DNA of 5,237 nt from JANNHK01 sp034408875 (GCA_034408875.1 JAWXCJ010000045.1:1-5237); one strand, 5' to 3'. Counted from the stretch's first letter, positions 1 to 5,237 are shown. Program-made: numbers and translations. The notes: generated by a model not told the origin, from the sequence alone.

Positions 1-30
1 CGTACCGGCCGCCTGCTCGCGGTATGCCGG

Positions 31-951
31 CTACGGCATCACCGCCACCGAGATGACCGCGAACGCGGGTGGGGTGGCGCCGAGGCTGCCGTGGAAGGGC
101 ACGTCGCCGAACGCGAAGATGCCGCCGTCGAACGCGACCATGAGGTAGCCGGCGCCGGTAGGGCCGGCGACGATCCCCGAGACCGGTTCGTTCAGCCGCG
201 TTGCGCCCATCGAACCGTAGAACGGTGCACCGAACGCGAAGATGCCGCCGTCGCTCGCGACGAGCCAGTAACCGGTGCCGTCGGGGTCGGGTGCCATCGA
301 CATCACCGGCGCGTTGAGCCGGCGGCCACCCATGCTGCCGGAGAACTGGGCGTCGCCGAACGCGAAGATCCCGCCGTCGGACGCGACCATCCAGTAACCG
401 CGGCCCGTCGGCGTCGCGACCGAATCGAGGATCGGACCGTTCAGCGCGACGCTGCCCATGTCGCCGAACCACTGCGCGGTACCGATCGGAATCGCGCGGC
501 CCCGGTCGGTGAACACCCAGTAACCGCGGCCGTCCGGTGTGGGTGACAGGCTCACCGGCTCCTCGTCGTCGCGCAGACTCGGGACGAATTCGTTGTGGAT
601 GTAGTCCCATTGCGGGTGCGAGAAGCCGCTGTTGTACTCGCAGTGGTGATAGGCGACATAGCCACCGCTGTCGAGTACCCAGTAGCCGCGCCCGTCGGGC
701 GTCGCGGCAATGTCGACGGCGACCTCGTACGGCGGGCTGACGCTCGGGTAGTAGTCGTCGAACACGTCGCCGCACAACGACGCAGTGCCGAACGGGTAGA
801 TGAGCCCGTCCTCGCCGAGCATCCAATACCCCGAGCCCGGATGGGCCGTTGCACCACCGGCATCGTCGGGAACCGCCGTCACCCCCACGGCGACGACCAA
901 CGCGAGCACCGCACTCCTGAACAGCCGGTTCCTTCGTGTGCCTGACCTCAT
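31..951 (-). CDS. Secreted protein of six GYW..DGGIFAFG-type repeats
   Basis: 306 residues. I chose the ATG at 951-949 because it follows GGGAGGGG by two bases (GGAGG core four bases away), overlaps the upstream stop as ATGA, and begins a clear signal peptide. That peptide has a basic stretch at residues 2-12 (several Arg), a hydrophobic core near 13-27, and likely cleavage after an Ala near 33-36, so the product is probably exported. The rest is six repeats of about 41-54 residues starting at G41, G89, G143, G185, G227 and G268. Units 4-6 carry near-identical DGGIFAFG at about 192, 234 and 275. Units 1-3 are diverged and longer, with one Cys each in unit 1 (C60) and unit 2 (C104) that could form a disulfide. 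Such repeats are known to me as add-ons to hydrolases in Acidimicrobiia and probably fold as beta-propeller-like blades; here no catalytic domain is attached. Its molecular role is unknown. The open frame extends upstream to 1467, but that part is antisense-type shadow. It is likely translated in coupling with the EEP gene. Confidence 0.85.
   Translation of the reverse strand: MRSGTRRNRLFRSAVLALVVAVGVTAVPDDAGGATAHPGSGYWMLGEDGLIYPFGTASLCGDVFDDYYPSVSPPYEVAVDIAATPDGRGYWVLDSGGYVAYHHCEYNSGFSHPQWDYIHNEFVPSLRDDEEPVSLSPTPDGRGYWVFTDRGRAIPIGTAQWFGDMGSVALNGPILDSVATPTGRGYWMVASDGGIFAFGDAQFSGSMGGRRLNAPVMSMAPDPDGTGYWLVASDGGIFAFGAPFYGSMGATRLNEPVSGIVAGPTGAGYLMVAFDGGIFAFGDVPFHGSLGATPPAFAVISVAVMP
105..800 (-). 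repeat. Tandem coding repeats (41-54 codons) within the secreted protein gene
   Basis: The gene is internally repetitive at DNA level. The 23-base segment that encodes DGGIFAFG and its flank occurs at 108-130, 231-253 and, with small changes, 357-379, giving periods of 123 and 126 bp. More diverged units with periods of 126-162 bp continue toward the 5' end of the gene. The near identity of the last three units, against divergence of the first three, fits recent duplication at the 3' end. Confidence 0.75.
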
Positions 952-1613
952 GGCCCCTCCCAACGCAGGGGAGTGGTGTACCGCGCAGGTGGGACACGCG
1001 TTCCGTACTCGAGGTCGGCCACCACCAGGGCATGGTCGCTGCCCGCGGCCCGCCCGCCGTCGTAGTCGTACCGGACGTCGGTCGCGGTGAACTCGGGCGA
1101 GACGAACACGTAGTCGAAGCGGTCCGGTGTCCCGCGCCGCATGTACGACACGGGAAGCGGTCCGTCGGGACGCTCCTCCATGCACCGCGCGTACCGCAGC
1201 GGGTCGCGGCGCAGGACGTCGAGCAGCGGGTCGCGTAACCGGTGCGGCGGGTCGGGGCCGAAGAACTGCCGCTCGAGGAGCCGGTGGTCGGCGGGGTCGT
1301 CGACGACGGGAACCGGGTCGAGGCTCGTCGACAGTGACCAGTGGTTGGCGTCGAATCCGAGGACCGTCGGCTGCGGCGACGCGGCGACCCAGTCGACGAC
1401 CGCTCGATACCCCTGCATCTTCACCTCGGGTCCCGACTGCGCGGCATTCGGTGCGTGCCACGAACACACGACGATCGCGTCGCCCGCACCGTGGACCGTG
1501 CCCGCAACCGCGCGCCCGGCCACCGGCAGGCTCGGAACCAGTTCGGGTGCGCGCACCGTCAGGCCACTGCGCACGACGAGCGCCGCCGCGTTCGGCCGTG
1601 GGCCGCGACGCAC
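948..1613 (-). pseudogene. EEP (endonuclease/exonuclease/phosphatase) family protein, 5'-truncated
   Basis: The C-terminal two thirds of an EEP-superfamily metal-dependent phosphoesterase is readable. Visible family landmarks in order are CSWHAPNAA (the beta-strand with the H-x-P region), VLGFDANHW at about 1338-1362 (equivalent of the GDxN motif, Asp and Asn metal/phosphate ligands), FDYVFVS (the iDyif strand), and GSDHALVVADLE with Ser-Asp-His at 1040-1032 (terminal SDH catalytic motif). The family's N-terminal part, with the N-x-W strand and the metal-binding Glu of the QE motif, is absent: upstream of about 1613 the same frame is only antisense to a good plus-strand gene. A GTG at 1613-1611 could start a shortened product but has no ribosome binding site. 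It would in any case lack the catalytic Glu, so activity is unlikely. The stop TGA (950-948) overlaps the ATG of the repeat protein, so they form a coupled operon. The substrate cannot be told. No frameshift occurs in the remaining 220 codons. Confidence 0.75.
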
Positions 1614-1619
1614 GGCGAC

Positions 1620-2426
1620 TGGGCGATCGACCCCGAGCCGCTCATCATCTACACCGCATCCTTCGGCGACGACGACCCTCGGCTTCGGGACGAGGCGACG
1701 GACTGGTGCACCCGGTACTGGCGCTTCGTGTCCAAGACGCGTCTGAAGAACTTGCTGCGCGGCTGCCCGGAGTCCGTCGTGTCGTCGTTCGGCGAGTTCG
1801 CGGCGACCGTCGGGACGCACGGCGGCCTTACCTGGCCCGGCGCGACGGTCCCGCGCCCGTACAACGTGACCGGCCGATCGTCGCTGCCGCCGTTGAGCCG
1901 ACCCTCGCTGGTCTGGCTCCGCTTGCGTGTGATGTTCGGACTGGGTGCGCGCACCGAGATCCTTCGCTGCTTCCTGTCGCGACCGGCGAGCGACGGCGTG
2001 AGCGTCTCCGATCTCGCCGTTGCGATCGGATACACGAAGGGCAACACCGCCGACGAATGCGAGATGCTCGAACGTGCCGGCGTTCTCACGGTTCGTACGA
2101 GCGGGAACCGGCATCAGTACGCGATCGCGCGGCGGGGCAAGCTCGAGGCGTTCGTCGGTGTGTTGCCCGCCGTGGCGGCCGATTGGCCGGCACTGCTGCA
2201 CGTGGCGCATGAACTCGTCGAGTTCGAGCGCGACTCGTCGAATACCGAACGAACGACGACGGTGCGTGCCCGGCGGACACTCGATCGCATCACCGACGAT
2301 CTCGTCCAGCTCGGTGTCGGCACGTCCGCCGCCGACGCGCGCGGCGCCGAACTCGAGCCGGCCCGGCAACAGCTCGGCGTCGAGACACTCGGCGAGTGTT
2401 CGATCGGGCGGTGGCCGAGCGGGTAG
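1620..2426 (+). pseudogene. Winged-helix DNA-binding protein, 5'-truncated
   Basis: An uninterrupted frame with strong G/C third positions encodes about 268 residues from near 1620 to TAG at 2424-2426. The first convincing segment is IDPEPLIIYTASFGDDDPRL, followed by a conserved-looking helical stretch (DWCTRYWRFVSKTRLKNLL). A winged helix lies at about 1930-2150: ARTEILRCFLSRP, then SVSDLAVAIGYTKGNTADE as the helix-turn-helix, and GVLTVRTSGNRHQYAI as the wing. This layout resembles MarR/ArsR-like helix-turn-helix domains, so DNA binding is likely; the target is unknown. The C-terminus (after 2290) is helical and charged. No ATG, GTG or TTG lies in frame near the apparent N-terminus: the nearest upstream is a GTG at 1491, deep inside the opposing EEP gene, and the nearest downstream is a GTG at 1728, inside the conserved part. 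The 5' end therefore seems lost at the junction near 1600-1626. The AbiEi-like gene follows 105 bp downstream on the same strand. Confidence 0.65.
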
Positions 2427-2490
2427 GCGTCGCGCGATCCGACGGGGAGGGCACGGATTTCGACGACAGCTGTGCCCGTGTGGTGGTAGG

Positions 2491-2499
2491 TGGTAATGT
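2491..2499 (+). promoter_or_regulatory. Candidate extended -10 promoter for the AbiEi-like gene
   Basis: TGGTAATGT matches the extended actinobacterial -10 pattern TGnTAnnnT and sits in the only A/T-rich patch of the 105-bp gap before the gene. Transcription would begin near 2506, leaving a short leader that includes the ribosome binding site at 2521-2525. No good -35 box is visible (TGTGCC at 2471-2476 is at the right distance but weak). This is a pattern match only. Confidence 0.4.
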
Positions 2500-2507
2500 A
2501 TTCATTA
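2494..2507. promoter_or_regulatory. Candidate operator: inverted repeat TAATG-TATT-CATTA
   Basis: Perfect 5-bp arms TAATG (2494-2498) and CATTA (2503-2507) are separated by four bases. A second, outer pair, GGTAA (2492-2496) and TTACC (2512-2516), brackets the site. It overlaps the candidate -10 element and lies about 25 bp before the start of a gene whose product contains a winged helix. AbiEi antitoxins are known to repress their own operons through inverted repeats, so an autoregulatory operator is a reasonable inference. Confidence 0.4.
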
Positions 2508-2531
2508 TCCCTTACCGATCGGAGGTGGCGC

Positions 2532-3554
2532 GTGCGGATCACCCGCGCCGACCAGGATGCCGCCGCGATCGACGACCTCGACGCGGTGTTGCGCGAACTC
2601 GGCGTGCCCGTCGACCGGTTGTCCGACCGAGGACTCGCGATCCGTGTGGGCAAGCGGCGCGTGCCGGTCACGCTCCACTCGATGGCGGTGGCATCGGCAT
2701 CGTCGGTCGCCGCGCCGATCGCGGCTGCGACGCCGAAGAAGTTGCATGTCCTCGTTGCCGATCGCATCAGTCGCGATGCCCGAGCGCTCCTCGACACCGC
2801 GGGTTGGGGCTGGCTCGACCGCCGAGGCGAACTCGCCCTGCGCGTCGGTGACAACTATGTGATCCGCAGCCATGTTGCGGCGCGTCGCAGTGCCGCGCGT
2901 GACCGCGCGCGCGGACCGATCCGCAGCCGATCGGGAATCGCGTATCTCGCGGCCGCGCTCGAACGACCCGACGAGACACCAGTGCTGCGCGCCGTCGCGC
3001 GACGAGCCGGCCTCAGCCACGTGGCGTTGTCGAACGCTCGCGCGTCGCTCGTCGAAGCAGGACTCGTCGACGAGAACGGCCGGCCACTCGAGTTGTTGAG
3101 CTTCGAAGCACTCGCCGAATCCTGGACGCCAGCGGTCGTTGCCACGGCCGCCGCGCCCGGACCGGAGAACGCCGACATCCTCGGGCTGCACGGCGACGAT
3201 CCCCTGGTGCCCGGCTGGGCGCTCACCGACACGCTGGGCGCGATCGCGTGGGGCGCACGCATCTCGGTCACGGCTGATTATCCCCCCGACTTCTACGTCC
3301 CGAGTCGGCGCGCCCTCGATCGCGCGCTCCATGTGTTGGGACCCGTCGATGACTTCACGACCCGAGCAGCGACCGTCGCGATCGCACCGGTGCCGTTCGC
3401 GACCGATCGTCGCTACGAGCTGCCGGGCACAGCCTGGCTCGTGACCCATCCCCTCTACGCCGCGCTCGCGATCGCGCGTGACCTGGCGCGGGGACCCGAA
3501 ATACTTGCAGCGTGGACGCCGTCAGGCCCCGAGGGATTCCGCCGCTCATGGTGA
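2532..3554 (+). CDS. AbiEi-like (type IV toxin-antitoxin) antitoxin / winged-helix protein
   Basis: 340 residues. The GTG at 2532 is chosen because GGAGG lies at 2521-2525, six bases ahead; upstream in-frame GTG 2490 and ATG 2496 lie in the promoter-like patch and lack such a site. Residues 70-105 (KLHVLVADRISRDARALL, then GWGWLDRRGELALR) match the pattern 'visdri...a..L...g.gylD..G' that I know from type IV TA AbiEi-family antitoxins. Residues about 132-186 form a winged helix (TPVLRAVARRAGLSHVALSN, then LVEAGLVDENGRPL). The C-terminal domain (about 224-340) has GWALTDTLGAIAWGAR, the conserved-looking DYPPDFYVPS at 249-258, and THPLYAALAIARDLARGPEIL, ending in W340 just before the stop. In AbiE systems the antitoxin represses the operon and counters a nucleotidyltransferase toxin encoded directly downstream. 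Here an ATG overlaps the stop (ATGGTGA), but that second frame soon degenerates. The family assignment rests on pattern memory; 'helix-turn-helix protein of unknown function' is the cautious alternative. Confidence 0.7.
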   Translation: MRITRADQDAAAIDDLDAVLRELGVPVDRLSDRGLAIRVGKRRVPVTLHSMAVASASSVAAPIAAATPKKLHVLVADRISRDARALLDTAGWGWLDRRGELALRVGDNYVIRSHVAARRSAARDRARGPIRSRSGIAYLAAALERPDETPVLRAVARRAGLSHVALSNARASLVEAGLVDENGRPLELLSFEALAESWTPAVVATAAAPGPENADILGLHGDDPLVPGWALTDTLGAIAWGARISVTADYPPDFYVPSRRALDRALHVLGPVDDFTTRAATVAIAPVPFATDRRYELPGTAWLVTHPLYAALAIARDLARGPEILAAWTPSGPEGFRRSW

Positions 3555-3631
3555 ACGCGGCGCGCGGGCCGACCGTCATACTGCGGTCCGGCGCCGGCGA
3601 TCATCTGGTGCTCGGGGCCGGCGGCGGTGAA
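3548..3631 (+). pseudogene. Possible 5' remnant of a nucleotidyltransferase toxin gene
   Basis: An ATG at 3548 overlaps the TGA stop of the AbiEi-like gene (ATGGTGA), the arrangement expected for a coupled second gene. The first 28 codons include GDHLVLGAGGG, which resembles the N-terminal 'GDHLVL.GG.A' strand and glycine turn of AbiEii/MNT-like nucleotidyltransferases. After about base 3630 the frame turns into non-family sequence (RPPTYCFSASTSP) that coincides with the upstream region of the next gene, and it ends at 3739. The Asp pair of the nucleotidyltransferase active site is absent. I infer that the rest of the gene was replaced when the ATPase cassette arrived. The segment is short, so chance similarity is possible. 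Confidence 0.35.
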
Positions 3632-3639
3632 AGACCGCC
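3623..3639 (+). terminator. Weak hairpin after the antitoxin gene
   Basis: GGCGGT (3623-3628) and ACCGCC (3634-3639) form a perfect 6-bp stem around GAAAG, a stable kind of loop. A run of five T at 3649-3653 follows only after nine bases, so this is not a classical intrinsic terminator, though it may attenuate transcription into the ATPase gene. Confidence 0.3.
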
Positions 3640-3651
3640 AACATACTGTTT

Positions 3652-3682
3652 TTCGGCGAGTACCTCGCCGAATTTCGGCGAG
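3652..3682. promoter_or_regulatory. Three alternating copies of TTCGGCGAG: candidate operator
   Basis: TTCGGCGAG occurs at 3652-3660, as its reverse complement CTCGCCGAA at 3664-3672, and again at 3674-3682. All three nine-base copies are perfect. Adjacent copies form inverted repeats with spacers of three (TAC) and one (T) bases. The block ends just before the candidate -10 element and covers the -35 region of the ATPase gene, as expected for a repressor site. As RNA the arms could form two mutually exclusive hairpins. It is not a terminator, because no T tract follows on either strand. Confidence 0.55.
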
Positions 3683-3684
3683 TC

Positions 3685-3693
3685 TGGTACCAT
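3685..3693 (+). promoter_or_regulatory. Candidate extended -10 promoter for the DUF4143 ATPase
   Basis: TGGTACCAT fits TGnTAnnnT; its first eight bases are also a perfect palindrome, TGGTACCA. Transcription would start near 3700, exactly where the conserved-looking ATPase sequence IESSYVPR begins, suggesting a leaderless message. No -35 consensus is evident. This is a pattern match only. Confidence 0.4.
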
Positions 3694-3699
3694 TGCCTC

Positions 3700-4944
3700 A
3701 TCGAGAGCAGCTACGTCCCCCGCGAAGCTCACCGACTGATCCAAGCCGCGCTGAGCGACACCCCGGTCGTCGTCGTTCAGGGCGCCCGGCAGGTCGGGAA
3801 GAGCACGCTTGTCCGCGAGATCGCGACCGAGCGGGGGATGGCCCTGCACAGCTTCGACGACCGCGCCCCACGAGCACTCGCGGCCAACGACCCAAGAGGC
3901 TTCCTCGAACAGTCACCCGAGGGCGTCGCCATCGACGAGATCCAGCGAGTCCCCGAGCTCCTCCTCGATCTGAAGGCCTCTGTCGATCGCGACCGGCGAC
4001 CCGGCCGCTTCCTCATCTGTGGCTCGGCGAACCTGCTCCGTCTCCGCAACCTCCACGACAGCCTCGCCGGCCGAGCCGAGACCGTCGACCTGTTCGGCTT
4101 CTCCCAGCGCGAACGCGAGCGAGCATCCGGACGCAACCTCGTTGACACGCTGTTCGACGCGGTCACCGTCGACTCGACCCCCGCTTGTTCCCGAGAGGAC
4201 TACCTCGAGCGAATTTGCGCCGGAAGCTACCCCGAGGCCCTCGAGCGCCGCGGGTCGCGACGCGACGCCTGGTTCGAGAGTTACGTCGAGCGGATCATCG
4301 ATCGCGACGCGCCCGAGGTCGCCGGGCTCCAGCGGCTCCGCGATCTACCGACGCTCCTGCGATTTATCGCCGCCAACAACGCGGTCGAGCTCAACGTCTC
4401 GTCGCTGGCCAACGACGCGGGATTCGCGAGTCGCACGATCGGACCGTACCTCGACCTCCTCGAGACGCTCTACCTCGTCTACCGCCTACCGGCATGGTCC
4501 GCGAACATCGGCCGCCGACTGGTGCGGCGCCCCCGGATCGCCATTGTCGACTCAGGTCTCGCGACGCATCTCACCAACTCGTCCCCGGCGAGCCTGTCGA
4601 AAAACCCGAACCCCGTCGTACTTGGCGGTCTCGTCGAAGGGTTCACCATCGTCGAGCTCCGCAAGCTGGCATCCGTCTCAGATGCTCGACCGAAGCTGCA
4701 CTATCTCCGCGAGCACGGCGGCATGGAGGTCGACGTGCTGCTCGAGCGGCGCGACGGCGGCGTGGTCGCGATTGAGATCAAGGCCTCGTCCTCACCCCGC
4801 GCGCAAGACACCCGATGGTTGGCCCAGCTCCGGGATCGGCTCGGTGAGCGGTTCATTCAGGGCGTTGTGCTGCATCTCGGATCCGACATCGTGGCGTTCG
4901 GTGACCGCATCCGCGCGCTCCCACTCTCGGCGATCTGGACCTGA
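3700..4944 (+). CDS. AAA_14 / DUF4143 family ATP-binding protein
   Basis: About 415 residues, the usual size for this family. In order: Walker A GARQVGKST at 3781-3807; Walker B VAIDEIQ at 3925-3945; LICGSANLLRL at about 4012-4044 (the family's sensor-like GSA strand); SLAGRAETVDLFGFSQRE; then the DUF4143 domain with SYVERIIDRD, a winged-helix-like segment VSSLANDAGFASRTIGPYLDLLETLYLVYRLP (about 4399-4491) and IAIVDSGLATHL. The C-terminus has MEVDVLLE and VVAIEIKAS (about 4723-4785), the Asp and E-x-K pattern of the PD-(D/E)xK nuclease-like fold. ATP binding is expected; the cellular role of the family is not established. The first ATG, at 3838, would remove Walker A. The frame is open from 3631, yet contains no ATG, GTG or TTG before Walker A. 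I place the start at ATC 3700 because homology-like sequence (IESSYVPR) begins there and a -10-like element lies seven bases upstream. This start is tentative; a lost start codon or use of 3838 are the alternatives. No frameshift is seen in the body. Confidence 0.8.
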   Translation: MESSYVPREAHRLIQAALSDTPVVVVQGARQVGKSTLVREIATERGMALHSFDDRAPRALAANDPRGFLEQSPEGVAIDEIQRVPELLLDLKASVDRDRRPGRFLICGSANLLRLRNLHDSLAGRAETVDLFGFSQRERERASGRNLVDTLFDAVTVDSTPACSREDYLERICAGSYPEALERRGSRRDAWFESYVERIIDRDAPEVAGLQRLRDLPTLLRFIAANNAVELNVSSLANDAGFASRTIGPYLDLLETLYLVYRLPAWSANIGRRLVRRPRIAIVDSGLATHLTNSSPASLSKNPNPVVLGGLVEGFTIVELRKLASVSDARPKLHYLREHGGMEVDVLLERRDGGVVAIEIKASSSPRAQDTRWLAQLRDRLGERFIQGVVLHLGSDIVAFGDRIRALPLSAIWT

Positions 4945-4947
4945 GCA

Positions 4948-4966
4948 GCACGGGCGTGCCCGGTGC
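4948..4966 (+). terminator. GC hairpin just after the ATPase stop
   Basis: GCACGGGC (4948-4955) pairs with GCCCGGTGC (4958-4966) with one bulged G, starting three bases after the stop codon. There is no T tract, so it would be at best an actinobacterial-style GC-rich, U-poor terminator. On the opposite strand the same bases read as continuing codons of the secreted-protein frame. Confidence 0.3.
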
Positions 4967-4989
4967 GGGTGGCGGTGCCGGTGACGGTC

Positions 4990-5017
4990 CAGGGTTCAGG
5001 GTTCAGGGTTCAGGGTC
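4990..5017. repeat. Tandem heptamer CAGGGTT, about four copies
   Basis: CAGGGTT repeats at 4990-4996, 4997-5003 and 5004-5010, followed by CAGGGTC at 5011-5017. On the minus strand the unit reads TGAACCC and places a TGA in the frame of the secreted-protein gene. It is a probable slippage-prone microsatellite; the perfect copies suggest recent expansion. Confidence 0.85.
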
Positions 5018-5237
5018 CGGCGGTGGCGGTGGCGGTGGCGTTGATGGTGACGACGTCGGTGCCGGTGGCCCAGAGCCAGGTTTCGAGTCCGGTGACGCCG
5101 TCGACGTGGGGGCTGACGCCGATGGTGGGGCGGGGGATGTTCGCGGTCGCGGCTGCCTGGCAGATCTCGCCGATGGTCGGCGGTTCGGGCAACGCGGGCG
5201 GTTCGGGCGCGACAGTCGTGTCGTCGGGGTCGGGAAG
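5010..5237 (-). CDS. Probable secreted protein, C-terminal part (5' end beyond window)
   Basis: 75 codons plus stop enter from the right edge in an open frame; the TTG at 5192 is not needed as a start. The segment starts with a Pro/Asp-rich linker (LPDPDDTTVAPEPPALPEPP), then a compact domain with one Cys (IGEICQAAATANIPRPTIGV), SPHVDGVTGLETWLWATG, and a Thr/Ala tail of beta character (VVTINATATATAGP). The 'G(L/V)TGLxTW(L/F)W' signature occurs in actinobacterial surface/exported proteins that often continue into PKD-like beta domains; this is recalled, not searched. The stop TGA (5012-5010) lies in the tandem heptamer. The same frame beyond the repeat continues as WTVTGTATRTGHARAAQ (4991-4941), which matches the Thr-rich beta pattern, so the protein may formerly have been longer. 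The low-complexity GGTGGC stretch at 5021-5038 encodes the TATATA tail. Confidence 0.6.
   Translation of the reverse strand, partial: LPDPDDTTVAPEPPALPEPPTIGEICQAAATANIPRPTIGVSPHVDGVTGLETWLWATGTDVVTINATATATAGP

Noticed and set aside
1..30. Possible hairpin CCGGC...GCCGG beyond the repeat-protein stop
   Set aside because: Five-base arms, a long loop and no T tract in G/C-rich DNA; indistinguishable from chance.
952..1467. Upstream extension of the minus-strand repeat-protein frame to 1467
   Set aside because: The sequence is Arg/Pro-rich shadow of the EEP gene in another frame; the signal peptide, ribosome binding site and ATGA overlap all point to the start at 951.
1127..2212. Long plus-strand frame of 361 codons
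   Set aside because: Arg/Ala-rich composition typical of an out-of-frame reading in high-GC DNA; it crosses both the EEP and winged-helix genes without any domain.
1620..2369. Upstream extension of the minus-strand EEP frame to 2369
   Set aside because: It is antisense to a well-formed winged-helix gene, is rich in Arg/Gln/His of shadow type, and shows no EEP N-terminal motif.
3640..3690. The TTCGGCGAG block as an intrinsic terminator
   Set aside because: The T run precedes the stem on the plus strand and reads as A's after it on the minus strand, so neither direction fits.
3512..3739. 75-codon plus-strand frame as a complete small gene
   Set aside because: It starts inside the AbiEi-like gene, and only the first 28 codons from ATG 3548 look coding; the rest follows the operator and 5' region of the ATPase.
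4019..4984. Long plus-strand frame of 321 codons inside the ATPase
   Set aside because: Ser/Arg/Thr-rich shadow in a different frame from the motif-bearing DUF4143 sequence.
4990..5017. Heptamer array as CRISPR or telomere-like repeat
   Set aside because: Units are seven bases with no spacers; this is a simple tandem repeat.

Overview
The window looks like high-GC actinobacterial DNA, most likely from the class Acidimicrobiia. All convincing reading frames have strongly G/C third positions. The leftmost gene encodes tandem GYW(M/L)VASDGGIFAFG repeats, which I associate with Acidimicrobiia secreted proteins; this placement comes from memory, not a search.

Layout. (1) Bases 31-1613, minus strand: a two-gene block. 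The 3' two thirds of an endonuclease/exonuclease/phosphatase (EEP) family gene comes first and overlaps by ATGA a complete gene for a secreted 306-residue repeat protein. The EEP gene has no N-terminal part. (2) Bases about 1620-3554, plus strand: a winged-helix protein that also lacks its 5' end, then, after a 105-bp gap with a palindromic promoter-like site, a complete 340-residue protein resembling AbiEi-type (type IV toxin-antitoxin) antitoxins. A possible 5' remnant of a nucleotidyltransferase partner overlaps its stop codon. (3) Bases about 3640-4944, plus strand: an AAA_14/DUF4143 ATPase with a degenerate PD-(D/E)xK-like C-terminus. It is preceded by three alternating copies of TTCGGCGAG and has no canonical start codon upstream of its Walker A motif. 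(4) Bases 5010-5237, minus strand: the C-terminal end of a probable secreted protein entering from the right edge. It ends at a TGA inside a tandem heptamer; removing 21 bp of the repeat would keep the frame open.

Together this looks like an accessory region shaped by rearrangement. Two divergently oriented genes are both decapitated at one junction near 1600-1626. A toxin-antitoxin-like operon seems to have lost its second gene where the ATPase cassette begins. The ATPase cassette also ends within about 20 bp of a disrupted secreted-protein gene. Only the repeat protein and the AbiEi-like gene are clearly complete; the ATPase is complete apart from its uncertain start. The strongest leads are the three-arm palindrome and start-codon problem of the ATPase, the broken antitoxin/nucleotidyltransferase pair, and the in-frame stop-bearing heptamer expansion. 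I see no tRNA, rRNA, CRISPR array, transposase or integrase.
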